Source: JACKJK01 sp046159835
Lineage (GTDB): Bacteria; Pseudomonadota; Alphaproteobacteria; Rhizobiales; Tepidamorphaceae
Assembly (NCBI RefSeq): GCF_046159835.1
Contig: NZ_JBJXCY010000002.1
Coordinates: 124,001 to 188,000, forward strand
Direction of reading: 5' to 3'
DNA: 64,000 bases
Within the stretch, counting starts at the first letter, position 1, and every line of letters begins with the position of its first letter. Below, piece after piece: positions 41,619 to 49,657 of this stretch. The notes beneath the pieces were generated by a model that was given only the letters and a program-made list of their open reading frames with translations, searched no databases and was not told where the DNA came from. A program made the position numbers and the translations under genes.

Positions 41619-41945
41619 TTAGATGGGCATCCGCATGATCTGCTCATAGGCGCCGATTACCTTGTCGCGCAGCCCCACCAGCGTTTCCACGGCAAGCTCC
41701 GTCTCCGAGATCGCGGTCACCACGTCGACGAGGTCGGCCTTGCCGGCAACCGCGGCGGCGCTGACCTTGTCGGCGCTCTGCGCCTGGTCGCCCACGTCGT
41801 TGACGGCATCGGCCACCATGTTGGCGAAGCTCTGTGGTGAGGCTCCACCGGCGGAATCAAGCGCGCTCGGCGTTGCGTCCTTGAGCGTCTTGGCCGCCTG
41901 CTGGGCGATGTTGGAATAGGCATTGGCTGCGCCGAGGGGTGTCAT
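41619..41945 (-). CDS. fliE: Flagellar hook-basal body protein FliE
   Basis: A 108-residue rod/MS-ring junction protein. The C-terminal segment VDVVTAISETELAVETLVGLRDKVIGAYEQIMRMPI is the FliE signature. It should join the FliF ring to the proximal rod built by FlgB and FlgC, whose genes lie just upstream. The N-terminus is Ala/Ser-rich, as usual for this poorly conserved part. Confidence 0.93.
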   Translation of the reverse strand: MTPLGAANAYSNIAQQAAKTLKDATPSALDSAGGASPQSFANMVADAVNDVGDQAQSADKVSAAAVAGKADLVDVVTAISETELAVETLVGLRDKVIGAYEQIMRMPI

Positions 41946-41991
41946 GGAAGCCTCTTAGAATTCAGGTCAGCAGTGAGTTCAGGTCAGCGGT

Positions 41992-42402
41992 TCAGGCCCG
42001 CAGGATGTCGAGGGTGCGCATCACCATTCGCCGGGTCGACGAGATGACGTTCAGGTTGGCTTCGTAGGAGCGCTGCGCCTCGCGCATGTCCATGCTCTCG
42101 ACCAGCGAATTGACGTTCGGCACCTTCACGTAGCCGTTCTCGTCGGCGGCCGGGTGACCGGGCTCCAGCTTGATGCCGAAATCGGTGCGGTCGCGGTCGA
42201 TCTTGGAAAGCTCCACCGTGCGCGCGCCGAGGTCGCGGTCCATCAGCGACTTGAACACCGGGATCTTGCGCCGGTACGGGTCTTCGCCCGGCCGGGTGCC
42301 GGTGGAATCGGCGTTGGCCAGGTTTTCCGCGATGACGCGCATCCGGCCCGACTGGGCCTTCAGCCCGCTGGCCGCGACCATGATGCTCTTCATGATGTCC
42401 AT
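41992..42402 (-). CDS. flgC: Flagellar proximal rod protein FlgC
   Basis: A 136-residue rod protein. The N-terminal VAASGLKAQSGRMRVIAENLANADST and the C-terminal MREAQRSYEANLNVISSTRRM are the paired helices that form the axial D0 layer. Residues between them include GEDPYRRKIPVFKSL. It is 12 bp after flgB and belongs to the same operon. Confidence 0.96.
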   Translation of the reverse strand: MDIMKSIMVAASGLKAQSGRMRVIAENLANADSTGTRPGEDPYRRKIPVFKSLMDRDLGARTVELSKIDRDRTDFGIKLEPGHPAADENGYVKVPNVNSLVESMDMREAQRSYEANLNVISSTRRMVMRTLDILRA

Positions 42403-42414
42403 GGATCGTCTCCT

Positions 42415-42858
42415 TTAGGCCGAGCGCCCGACGGCGCGCTTCATGATGGAGATGCCGCGTGTATAGATGCTGGACACGATCTGATGGTCGATCTGGTTCT
42501 GCGCGATCTTCATCATCTCGTCTTCCAGCACCACGGCGTTTCCTTCCGGCGTAGTCTCGAAACTGTCGCGGCTTGTCGCCTTGAAATCCATCGACAAGGA
42601 CAGCCCCGCCAGATGCATCGACTGAGTCCGCACCGGCCCCATCGGCGCACCGGGAATCGGCGAACCGCCCGCACTCCCCGCACTCGTTGCCGTCGGCGGC
42701 TGCAGCATGCGGGAAAAGTCGGGCGCTTTGAGATCGCGCGCGCCGTAGCCCGGCGTCTCCGCATTCGCAACGTTCTGCGCCAACAGCACCTGACGCTCGT
42801 TGTGGTAGCGGATCTTCGTCTTCAGCGCGCTCAGGATCGGCAGGTCGAAGAAGGACAT
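42415..42858 (-). CDS. flgB: Flagellar proximal rod protein FlgB
   Basis: A 147-residue rod subunit, the first gene of the leftward operon. The N-terminal LKTKIRYHNERQVLLAQNVANAETPGY is the FlgB signature, and the C-terminus ISIMKRAVGRSA is the short basic end. A consensus CtrA box lies 59-74 bp upstream of its start, in the intergenic region shared with fliO, so expression is probably under cell-cycle control. A Pro/Gly-rich central loop (AGSAGGSPIPGAPMG) is variable in the family. Confidence 0.95.
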   Translation of the reverse strand: MSFFDLPILSALKTKIRYHNERQVLLAQNVANAETPGYGARDLKAPDFSRMLQPPTATSAGSAGGSPIPGAPMGPVRTQSMHLAGLSLSMDFKATSRDSFETTPEGNAVVLEDEMMKIAQNQIDHQIVSSIYTRGISIMKRAVGRSA

Positions 42859-42891
42859 GTCGCGGTTTTGCCCAGTTCGTCATGAAGGAAA

Positions 42892-42910
42892 CCGGGCAAA
42901 GATTGCCGGG
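42892..42910. promoter_or_regulatory. 19-bp flagellar palindromic motif, copy 1 (flgB/fliO)
   Basis: The sequence CCGGGCAAAGATTGCCGGG is a near-palindrome. It lies 34 bp before the flgB start codon and 7 bp from the CtrA box. Similar 19-mers occur near fliO, flgF/fliL, flgI/fliX and flagellin. No -24/-12 promoter is seen at the matching distance here, so this copy could act by repression. The function is inferred. Confidence 0.6.
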
Positions 42911-42916
42911 TGCATG

Positions 42917-42932
42917 GTTAACAGGTCGTTAA
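42917..42932 (-). promoter_or_regulatory. CtrA-type box upstream of flgB
   Basis: On the minus strand it reads TTAACGACCTGTTAAC, a full match to the TTAA-N7-TTAAC consensus for the response regulator CtrA. It lies 59-74 bp upstream of the flgB start, a suitable place to activate a sigma-70-type promoter. The kinase CckA that feeds CtrA is encoded 3.5 kb downstream. Confidence 0.75.
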
Positions 42933-43025
42933 GAGATTTCGCTTTCTGTTAACCTCACCGTGCAAGCGAACCGTTTCAGGCTTTATGGGCCTGGTGGTTG
43001 GCGGGTTAACGAAGGTCAGGCGGAT

Positions 43026-43044
43026 TGGGGAAAATTCTGCCGGG
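43026..43044. promoter_or_regulatory. 19-bp flagellar palindromic motif, copy 2 (fliO)
   Basis: The sequence TGGGGAAAATTCTGCCGGG lies 90-108 bp upstream of the fliO start. It follows a TTAACGAAGG half-site (43006-43015) and precedes another TTAAC at 43050-43054. The same order, TTAACGAAAGG and then the motif, occurs at 51412-51458 before flgF/fliL. The 275-bp interval 42859-43133 contains nothing else that I can identify. Confidence 0.6.
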
Positions 43045-43133
43045 TCGCGTTAACCTGTCGGGGCAGGCGATGATTCGCCGTGACGCCGTGGCGTGGGTTC
43101 AGGGGCCGAACCCGGCGGTGGGAGGACAGTTTA

Positions 43134-43931
43134 ATGCAGTACATCGAGCAGCTTCTGGGCGTGGAACTTGGCCTGCCCGGCCGCTTCATCATCGCCTTCG
43201 TGACGGTGATGATCCTGATCGCGCTGAGCGCGGCACTCATCCGCGGTTTCGCCGGCATGCGGGGCAATCCGGGCGGCAGCCGCAAGGGTCGCAAGACGCG
43301 TCTGGCCGTGGGGGAATGGATCGCTGTCGACGACAAGCGCAAGCTCGTCCTCGTGCGCCGTGACAATGTCGAACACCTGCTGCTGATCGGCGGTGGGGCC
43401 GACATCGTGGTGGAATCCGATACCGGCAGCTTGAAACAGCAGAACACGGCGCCCTCGCCGCGCCCGGCACCGCCGCCGGACGTGCTGGAGCCGCCCGAAG
43501 AGCCGCGCCAGCCGGCCCTCGACATGACCTACCGCTCGCCGCTGCGCACACCGCGCCAGCCCGAGAGCGAGACCGCTCAGCCGGCGCGCATGGAGCCTGC
43601 CGCGCCGGCCGTTGCAGCACCCGCCGCACCGGTAGCAGCCGCACCTGCTTTCGCGCCGTCCATCACCCCGGCAGACGAGCCGGCTGCGTCTTCGGAAGGA
43701 GATGCCGGCATCGACGACGTGGCCGAGCGTGCGATCGCCGAGGCGCTCGACTTCAGCCCTGCGGTCAAGGCACAGCCGTCCCAGTCGCCGCAGGCGAGCA
43801 CCGCTCCGCGCACGCCCATGGCGGGCGGCGGCGCGCCCGCGCGCAAGCCCTTCGCGCCGTTCAAGCGCCGCAAGGAAACGGACGACGGTCTCGAAGATGC
43901 CCTGATGAAGGAACTGGGATCAGGAAATTGA
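43134..43931 (+). CDS. fliO: Flagellar biosynthesis protein FliO
   Basis: A 265-residue protein with one transmembrane helix (about residues 16-36, RFIIAFVTVMILIALSAAL). A compact domain IAVDDKRKLVLVRRDNVEHLLLIGG follows, which is the FliO signature. The rest is a long Pro/Ala-rich tail with low conservation, ending KRRKETDDGLEDALMKELGSGN. Start 43134 has GGGAGG upstream. It precedes fliP by four bases, matching the usual fliO-fliP order. FliO helps assemble the FliP ring. Confidence 0.9.
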   Translation: MQYIEQLLGVELGLPGRFIIAFVTVMILIALSAALIRGFAGMRGNPGGSRKGRKTRLAVGEWIAVDDKRKLVLVRRDNVEHLLLIGGGADIVVESDTGSLKQQNTAPSPRPAPPPDVLEPPEEPRQPALDMTYRSPLRTPRQPESETAQPARMEPAAPAVAAPAAPVAAAPAFAPSITPADEPAASSEGDAGIDDVAERAIAEALDFSPAVKAQPSQSPQASTAPRTPMAGGGAPARKPFAPFKRRKETDDGLEDALMKELGSGN

Positions 43932-43935
43932 GCGC

Positions 43936-44760
43936 ATGCGCGCCAGCGGCACACCGTTGCCCGGCCCCCAGGCCAGCGACACCGGCTCTCGCGCCTTGAG
44001 TGCAGAGCCGGGCACGCCTCGCCGCGTCCGCATCTTCCGTTTCACCTACCTGATCGCCATCTGCGCGCTGTTTGTCGCGCTGCCGGTGCATGCGCAGGAA
44101 GTCACGCTCGACTTCTCTCCCGGCACCGGGCTGAACGAGCGCGCGCTCCAGCTCATCGCGCTCATCACGGTGCTCAGTCTCGCACCCTCGATCCTGGTGA
44201 TGGTGACCTCCTTCACCCGCATCGTGGTGGTGCTGTCGCTGCTGCGCACGGCCATCGGCCTGCAGACCGCGCCGCCCAACTCGGTGATGGTGTCGCTCGC
44301 GCTGTTTCTGACCGGCTTCATCATGTACCCGGTCTTCCAGCAGGCCTATGACGAGGCGATCACGCCGCTGGTCAATGAAGAGATCGAGATCAACGAGGCC
44401 TTCAATCGCGGCATCGTCCCGTTCCGCACATTCATGCTGGCCCACGTGCGCGAGAAGGATCTCGAGCTGTTCATCGACATGTCGCAGGCCGAGCAGCCAG
44501 AGAACCCCGACGACGTTGCCCTGCAGGTCCTCGTCCCGGCCTTCATGATCTCCGAGCTGCGGCGCGCCTTCGAGATCGGCTTCCTGCTCTTCGTGCCCTT
44601 CATCGTGATCGATCTCGTCGTCGCCTCCATCCTCATGTCCATGGGCATGATGATGCTGCCGCCAGTGATCATCTCACTGCCGTTCAAGCTCATATTCTTC
44701 GTGCTGGTGGACGGGTGGAGCCTCGTCGCCGGGTCGCTCGTGCGCTCCTACACGGGGTAG
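43936..44760 (+). CDS. fliP: Flagellar export apparatus protein FliP
   Basis: A 274-residue export-gate subunit. A polar extension of about 35 residues precedes the signal-like helix RFTYLIAICALFVALPVHAQ. The conserved core then follows: ALITVLSLAPSILVMVTSFTRIVVVLSLLR, PFRTFMLAHVREKDLELF and ILMSMGMMMLPPVIISLPFKLIFFVLVDGWSLV. An internal start is possible because the extension is not conserved in the family. It is convergent with the large TPR gene (8-bp gap). Confidence 0.96.
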   Translation: MRASGTPLPGPQASDTGSRALSAEPGTPRRVRIFRFTYLIAICALFVALPVHAQEVTLDFSPGTGLNERALQLIALITVLSLAPSILVMVTSFTRIVVVLSLLRTAIGLQTAPPNSVMVSLALFLTGFIMYPVFQQAYDEAITPLVNEEIEINEAFNRGIVPFRTFMLAHVREKDLELFIDMSQAEQPENPDDVALQVLVPAFMISELRRAFEIGFLLFVPFIVIDLVVASILMSMGMMMLPPVIISLPFKLIFFVLVDGWSLVAGSLVRSYTG

Positions 44761-44768
44761 CGCGGGGC

Positions 44769-47700
44769 CTAGCTGCTCGGCTGCGGCGAGATTTCAAAGC
44801 GCGTCTTGTACTCGTCGATGAAGGCATCCAGCGTGTCGGTGCTGGCAATGCTGGCGACGACTTCACGGATGTTGCCCGCCGCTTCCGGCAAGCCGCCGGT
44901 GACAACGTCGAAGGCGGTCGAGTCCCGCGTTCCGGCCATCAGCCCGGCGAACTTCGACCGCACGCGACCCAGCCCGAGATTGTCGCCCGCCAGCGAATAG
45001 GCAATCGCCATGCGCATAACGTCGTAGCGTTCCGATTCCGTAAGAGGGCGCGAGTCGGCCCAGCGCCGCTCCAGCAGCCGGTCGAGTTCATCGCCCGCGC
45101 TCTGCCAGTCTTCAGCCTGCCACAGCGCGTCGGCCTTCAGGCGCGCCACGTCGTTGCCCTCGACGGTGGACAGCAGGTCCACGGCGAGGTCGGCGCGGCC
45201 CGTTTCGGACAGCGCGCGCGCTTCCAGCACGGTGCGCTGGTTCTTCACGTCCTGCGGCAGCACGGCCTGCCGGGTGCGCACGAGAACGGCCAGTGCCTTT
45301 TCCGGCTTGCGGTTCATCAGGTGGACGAGCGCCAGCTTGGCGGCAATCTGGGCGCGCGCTGCACCGTGCAGGCGATTGTCGACCTGGTGCTCCAGCAGCT
45401 GGGCTGCCTGCGCCAGCAGATCCACCTCGATGAGGCGGTCGGCCAAGGCACGGATCATCGCATCGCCGCGCTCGCCCACCGGGGTCATTTCGCGGAAATC
45501 GTAGTAGAGCGCCAGCGCCTCGATGGGGGGCATCTCGCCGGTCTTGCCGGAAATGAAGAGGTCGGCGAAGACGCCGTCGAGTTCGGATTCCAGCGCCCGG
45601 GTGATCGGCGAATCCGCGTCCGAAATCGCCGCGACCTTCATCAGTTCGAATGCCCGACGGAAATCGTCCTTCTCGACGTAGAGCTTGGAAAGCGTTGCAA
45701 GCGTGCTGAGTTCGATGGCGTCGCCGCGCCACGAAATCGCCAGCGCTTCCAGCTTGTCGATGGCCTCGTCGATGGTGATTGCGCCAGTGCGGTGCTGAAG
45801 CGAAACCATACGGAGCGTGGTTTCGGCCTCCAGCTTGCGGTCGCCGGACTTCGCCGCGCGTCCATAGGCTGCAAGCGCCTGTTCGCTGCGCCCGGAGCGC
45901 TCGTTGAGCCAGCCCCAGAGCATCAGCAGTTCGCCGTCGGCTTCCACGTTGCCGACCAGCGCTTCGGCGGCGCCGATGTTGCGGGTGGCCATTTCCATGT
46001 CGCCGACTTCCAGCGCCACGCGGCCTGCCGCAAGGCGGAATTCTAGCTGGCGGCGCGAAGAATAACCGCCGATGGCCGGCTCGCCCTCGATGAAGGCGAG
46101 CGTGGCGGAGGGCCAGTCGGCAAGGCTCATGTGGGCTAGCCCGCGCCATAGCGAGATATCGCCGCTGTCACCAAGCTTGAACGTATCGAATTCGCGCAAG
46201 GCCTCGCGCCCGCGTCCCATCAGGACGCTGCTCACGCCAAGCAAGGCGCGGAAGGATGGGTCCGGGCCGATCTGCGGGTCTTCGTCCTGCGCGTAACGCA
46301 GCATTCCCAGGCCCTCGGCTGCGAGATCGGACGCCAGGTAGAGACGTGCAAGGCGCAGCCGGCCGGCCGTACGCTCTTCTTCGGGAAGATCGGTGACAGC
46401 CTGCTGCGTGCGGGCGATCAGCTTGGCGATGCCGTCGTCACCGGAGAGTTCCTCGTTCTCGATGGAGACGTAGCCGGGGCGCTGATGGTTGCCCATGGCG
46501 CGGCTTGCGGATTCGTATGTCGCAGGCCCGCCACCGGACAGGGTCAGACCGTTGGAGCGGGTGATGCGGACCCCCTGTTCCACGATGGCGACATCGACGT
46601 CATCCGCCAGCGGCTGGACCAGCGCGCCGTGAATGGTCGGCTCGACCTGGAATTCCACGAAATCCTGTGGCTTGTAGACCGCGCGCGGCGGCCCGAAGGC
46701 GGTGACGACCTTCATGGTCGTACCCCGGTCGGGGTCTTCGATGTCGCGCACGCTGTTGGCCGTCACGAGGTCGATATCGACAACGCCCTCGTTCTTCTCG
46801 TTGACGGTGCGCTCGACGTTGAGCGGACGCGGCGGCGACAGCACCAGGTCCCCAAGCGAGACGACCCAGGAGTTTTCCTCCAGCGACGAAGAGACCAGCC
46901 GGTTGTCGCGCAGGGTCAGCCGGATGAGCTGCTCCATGCCCGAGCGCGAATAGTCCACATCCTTGACGAGGCTCTGAAGGTCCTGGCGCAGGACGCGGAT
47001 ATCGACCGGCAGTGCGAGGTCGAACGCGATCCACACATGCTTGCCGCGCGCAACGACGGCGCTCGCGGTGGGCTGGTGGAACGGGAACTTGATGTTGACC
47101 AGCGAGCCCGACAGGCGAACTTCGGGCGTCACGCGGGCAGCCGCAGAGAATGCGTCCACGGAGCGGTCGCCCGTCATGTCGGGTTCCGGCTCGGATTTCG
47201 ACTTTGCAGCCGTGGCGGCAGGCTGGACGGCCTTCGGCTTCGGGCGTGTCGCGGAGAGCTCCGCGATGGCCTGGTCCGCAGCAGTCGATGAGCCGTCGAT
47301 GGCGACATCGCCGGATGGCTCGTCCATCGCGGTCGCGGAATAGTTGTCCGGTGCAAACGGTTGCTGACTCTGGCGAATGGCCGGCGCTTCGGGCTTGTCG
47401 TCGGGTTCGGAAACCGTCTGGTTGTTGCTGACGGCGACCGAGAGCCCGCCCGCGGCGGTCTCTTCAACCGGCCTCGTTTCGAGAGGATTGCGTGCACCGG
47501 CCCAGTCGGGATTGGTCACGTCGATGATGTAGGTGTCGCCTTCCGGGAAGCCGCGCACGTTGGCAAGCGGGTCCACGGACAGTTGCACCCGCAACCCACC
47601 GTCGGCGGAAAAGCCGGAAGAGACATCGGTCACCCATTCCGGCATCCGCGCCTTCAGCGCGCCGGCATTGATCTTGCCGGGATGCTGGAAGTCTGCCGTG

Positions 47701-48341
47701 ACACGCTCACCGTCGCGCTCGACGCGCGCAGCGGTCGGCTCGCCCCAATCGAATACGAGCCGCGTGAACGTCGCCAGTTCGCCGATGCGCACGTTGATCG
47801 GTTTTGCAGAAGCAATGCGAGAGGCCTTGCGCTCCTCGGCACGGCGCTGCTCGGTGTTGCGCGCGCGCTCGGCGAGTTCGTCGATGATTTCCTGCGGCAG
47901 TGCGGGCGGCAGGCCCTGCCAGGTCGTCGGCAGCAGGTCGACGATGACCTTTTCCGCAGCCTCCATCATGTTGACGTTGTAGGCCGCAGCCAGCGCGAAG
48001 CGCGCGCCCTTGCCGTCGGGGTCGGTTCGCGCCGCGCCGATATAGGCCGACAGGGTCGTCGGCACCTTGGCAACATCGAGCTTCACGGACTTGGGAAAAT
48101 TCAGCACCACGACGCCAGGCGTCGCGCGCAGCTTGATCTTCATCGGCTCGGGGAACGTGAAGATCAGCCGCCCGAAACCGTTGCCCTGCAACGCCTCCAC
48201 CTTGGCGGGCTGCTGGGCCTGCGCGGGCGAGACGGCGAAAACGACAAGGCAGGACATGACCACGCCCACCGCCACACACAGCGCGCGAATGGCGGCTGCG
48301 AGGCGCTTCGCGCGCCCGATTGGCATGGCGTGAACGGTCAT
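44769..48341 (-). CDS. Large secreted AMIN-like/TPR protein of the fliL-fliM operon, uncharacterised
   Basis: An 1190-residue protein with a signal peptide (residues 1-42, ending AQA). The first ~270 mature residues hold two AMIN-like beta repeats (GRLIFTFPEPMKIKL; TRLVFDWGEPTAARVERDG). A third lies near residues 410-490 (GSLVNIKFPFHQPTASAVV). Between them are low-complexity Pro/Lys/Glu stretches. From about residue 620 onward the chain is helical with TPR-like repeats such as LRLARLYLASDLAAEGLGML. AMIN domains often anchor periplasmic proteins to the cell wall. It follows motE by 138 bp on the same strand. I know no functional name, and a periplasmic motor partner comparable to MotC is an inference. 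Confidence 0.8.
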   Translation of the reverse strand: MTVHAMPIGRAKRLAAAIRALCVAVGVVMSCLVVFAVSPAQAQQPAKVEALQGNGFGRLIFTFPEPMKIKLRATPGVVVLNFPKSVKLDVAKVPTTLSAYIGAARTDPDGKGARFALAAAYNVNMMEAAEKVIVDLLPTTWQGLPPALPQEIIDELAERARNTEQRRAEERKASRIASAKPINVRIGELATFTRLVFDWGEPTAARVERDGERVTADFQHPGKINAGALKARMPEWVTDVSSGFSADGGLRVQLSVDPLANVRGFPEGDTYIIDVTNPDWAGARNPLETRPVEETAAGGLSVAVSNNQTVSEPDDKPEAPAIRQSQQPFAPDNYSATAMDEPSGDVAIDGSSTAADQAIAELSATRPKPKAVQPAATAAKSKSEPEPDMTGDRSVDAFSAAARVTPEVRLSGSLVNIKFPFHQPTASAVVARGKHVWIAFDLALPVDIRVLRQDLQSLVKDVDYSRSGMEQLIRLTLRDNRLVSSSLEENSWVVSLGDLVLSPPRPLNVERTVNEKNEGVVDIDLVTANSVRDIEDPDRGTTMKVVTAFGPPRAVYKPQDFVEFQVEPTIHGALVQPLADDVDVAIVEQGVRITRSNGLTLSGGGPATYESASRAMGNHQRPGYVSIENEELSGDDGIAKLIARTQQAVTDLPEEERTAGRLRLARLYLASDLAAEGLGMLRYAQDEDPQIGPDPSFRALLGVSSVLMGRGREALREFDTFKLGDSGDISLWRGLAHMSLADWPSATLAFIEGEPAIGGYSSRRQLEFRLAAGRVALEVGDMEMATRNIGAAEALVGNVEADGELLMLWGWLNERSGRSEQALAAYGRAAKSGDRKLEAETTLRMVSLQHRTGAITIDEAIDKLEALAISWRGDAIELSTLATLSKLYVEKDDFRRAFELMKVAAISDADSPITRALESELDGVFADLFISGKTGEMPPIEALALYYDFREMTPVGERGDAMIRALADRLIEVDLLAQAAQLLEHQVDNRLHGAARAQIAAKLALVHLMNRKPEKALAVLVRTRQAVLPQDVKNQRTVLEARALSETGRADLAVDLLSTVEGNDVARLKADALWQAEDWQSAGDELDRLLERRWADSRPLTESERYDVMRMAIAYSLAGDNLGLGRVRSKFAGLMAGTRDSTAFDVVTGGLPEAAGNIREVVASIASTDTLDAFIDEYKTRFEISPQPSS

Positions 48342-48479
48342 ACTCGGTCCGGCTACTCAAGGTTACGCATGTCCGGACACAGGGGTCACCTGAGCCGCAC
48401 TCCGCACAAAATAGCCGGTTTGAAGTAAATGCCCGCTTAAGCGCGTGTCAGACCGCCGCAACGGCAGGCAACAGACACG

Positions 48480-49193
48480 TCAGTTGGGCTGGGTGCCGAT
48501 GATCTGCGGCAAGTCCTCGACCTTCATCGCGTCGGGTACGGCGTTTGCGCGGTTCATCAGCGCAACCGTGAGGCGTTCCGCACCCTCGGGCGTCATCTTG
48601 GCCACGATCTCGGCCATGTTGCGCGGATCGATACCGGCGGCAACCTCGACGAGGGCCTGCGTGTCGAGCCGGTCGAACACCGCCGCCGCATCCTTCGGCT
48701 TCATCGCCTGGTACATGTCGACCAGGTTCTTGAAGCGTTCCTTTTCCTCTTCCTCGCGCTTGGAAAGGGTCGCGTTCAGACGGCTTTCAAGCTCTTTCAG
48801 TTCGGAAAGGCGCTGCTCGATCCGCATTTCGGCCGCCTTAAGCAGGTTCTCGCGCATCTTCAGGTCGGTCTCGAACTTGTCGAGTTCCTGTCGGCGCTCG
48901 CTCAGCCGGGAATTGATCGCGTCTTCCGCCGTCGGCGGCGGGGTGTCGACGAGGTTGATCGCCGGCTCGTCCTTGTCATCGGCCTTGGCAGGTTTCTTCT
49001 CGGCCTCGTCGGTGTCCGCCTGTGTGTCCTGCGCAAAGGCGATGCGCGCGCCGCTGACGGCGCCCGGCGCATCAATCGCGATCTGCACGCCCTTCAACAC
49101 GAAAAGCGCCGCTGCCGCGGCAATCAGCACGGGCAGCAGGCGGATTTCGCGTGTGGCAAGCGAGGCGACGCGCTGGAACACGGGCAGGCTCAT
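48480..49193 (-). CDS. motE: MotE-like flagellar protein
   Basis: A 237-residue protein with one transmembrane or signal-anchor helix (about residues 18-38) and an acidic linker. A long coiled coil (about 95-155, RRQELDKFETDLKMRENLLK) is followed by a C-terminal MgtE-N/FliG-like helical bundle (MYQAMKPKDAAAVFDRLDTQ). Sinorhizobium MotE is a periplasmic chaperone for MotC, and this family is commonly named after it. Its start overlaps the DUF6468 stop (ATGA). The large AMIN-like/TPR gene follows it and may encode its client. Confidence 0.82.
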   Translation of the reverse strand: MSLPVFQRVASLATREIRLLPVLIAAAAALFVLKGVQIAIDAPGAVSGARIAFAQDTQADTDEAEKKPAKADDKDEPAINLVDTPPPTAEDAINSRLSERRQELDKFETDLKMRENLLKAAEMRIEQRLSELKELESRLNATLSKREEEEKERFKNLVDMYQAMKPKDAAAVFDRLDTQALVEVAAGIDPRNMAEIVAKMTPEGAERLTVALMNRANAVPDAMKVEDLPQIIGTQPN

Positions 49194-49657
49194 GCGGCAC
49201 GGCCCTCGTCATTGCTGAAGCGCAGGCCACCCAGCCCGAGGCGCTTGCGGGCAGCGGCGACATCGGCCGGATCACGCTTGTCGGAGCGCAGCGGCGTCAA
49301 CGTTGCGTGCTGCGTGTCGCTGGCATCGCGCGCGGCAGCGCAAATCTGCTTGAGCCGGTCGAGCACCATCTCGGCGGCATCCGTCTGGTCATGCAGCGCA
49401 CCGGTCAGCTTCTCGGCATGGCGCATCCGCGACCCCAGCGCCCGGTCCCACTCGCTGGCGGAAGACTTCAGCGTCTGGATGGCCTTGTCGGCCTTGGCGG
49501 TGGCATCAATGAGATCGGTGACGAGTTCCTTCATCTCGGTCTCGTCTGCCCGCAAACGTTCCAGCTTACGGTTCAGGCCGACGCAATAGATGATGGTGAC
49601 CAGCAGCAGGCCAGCCACGACCAGTTCGACCAGAACACCCACGAAACTACCGCCCAT
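49190..49657 (-). CDS. DUF6468-like small membrane protein between fliM and motE
   Basis: A 155-residue protein with one N-terminal transmembrane helix (about residues 6-28, VLVELVVAGLLLVTIIYCVG). A coiled coil (LNRKLERLRADETEMKELVTDL) and an Ala/Lys-rich region follow, with a conserved-looking end AARKRLGLGGLRFSND. Start 49657 overlaps the fliM stop (TAATG) and its end overlaps motE (ATGA), so all three are translationally coupled. The DUF6468 name is from memory of this gene order. The function is unknown. Confidence 0.75.
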   Translation of the reverse strand: MGGSFVGVLVELVVAGLLLVTIIYCVGLNRKLERLRADETEMKELVTDLIDATAKADKAIQTLKSSASEWDRALGSRMRHAEKLTGALHDQTDAAEMVLDRLKQICAAARDASDTQHATLTPLRSDKRDPADVAAARKRLGLGGLRFSNDEGRAA

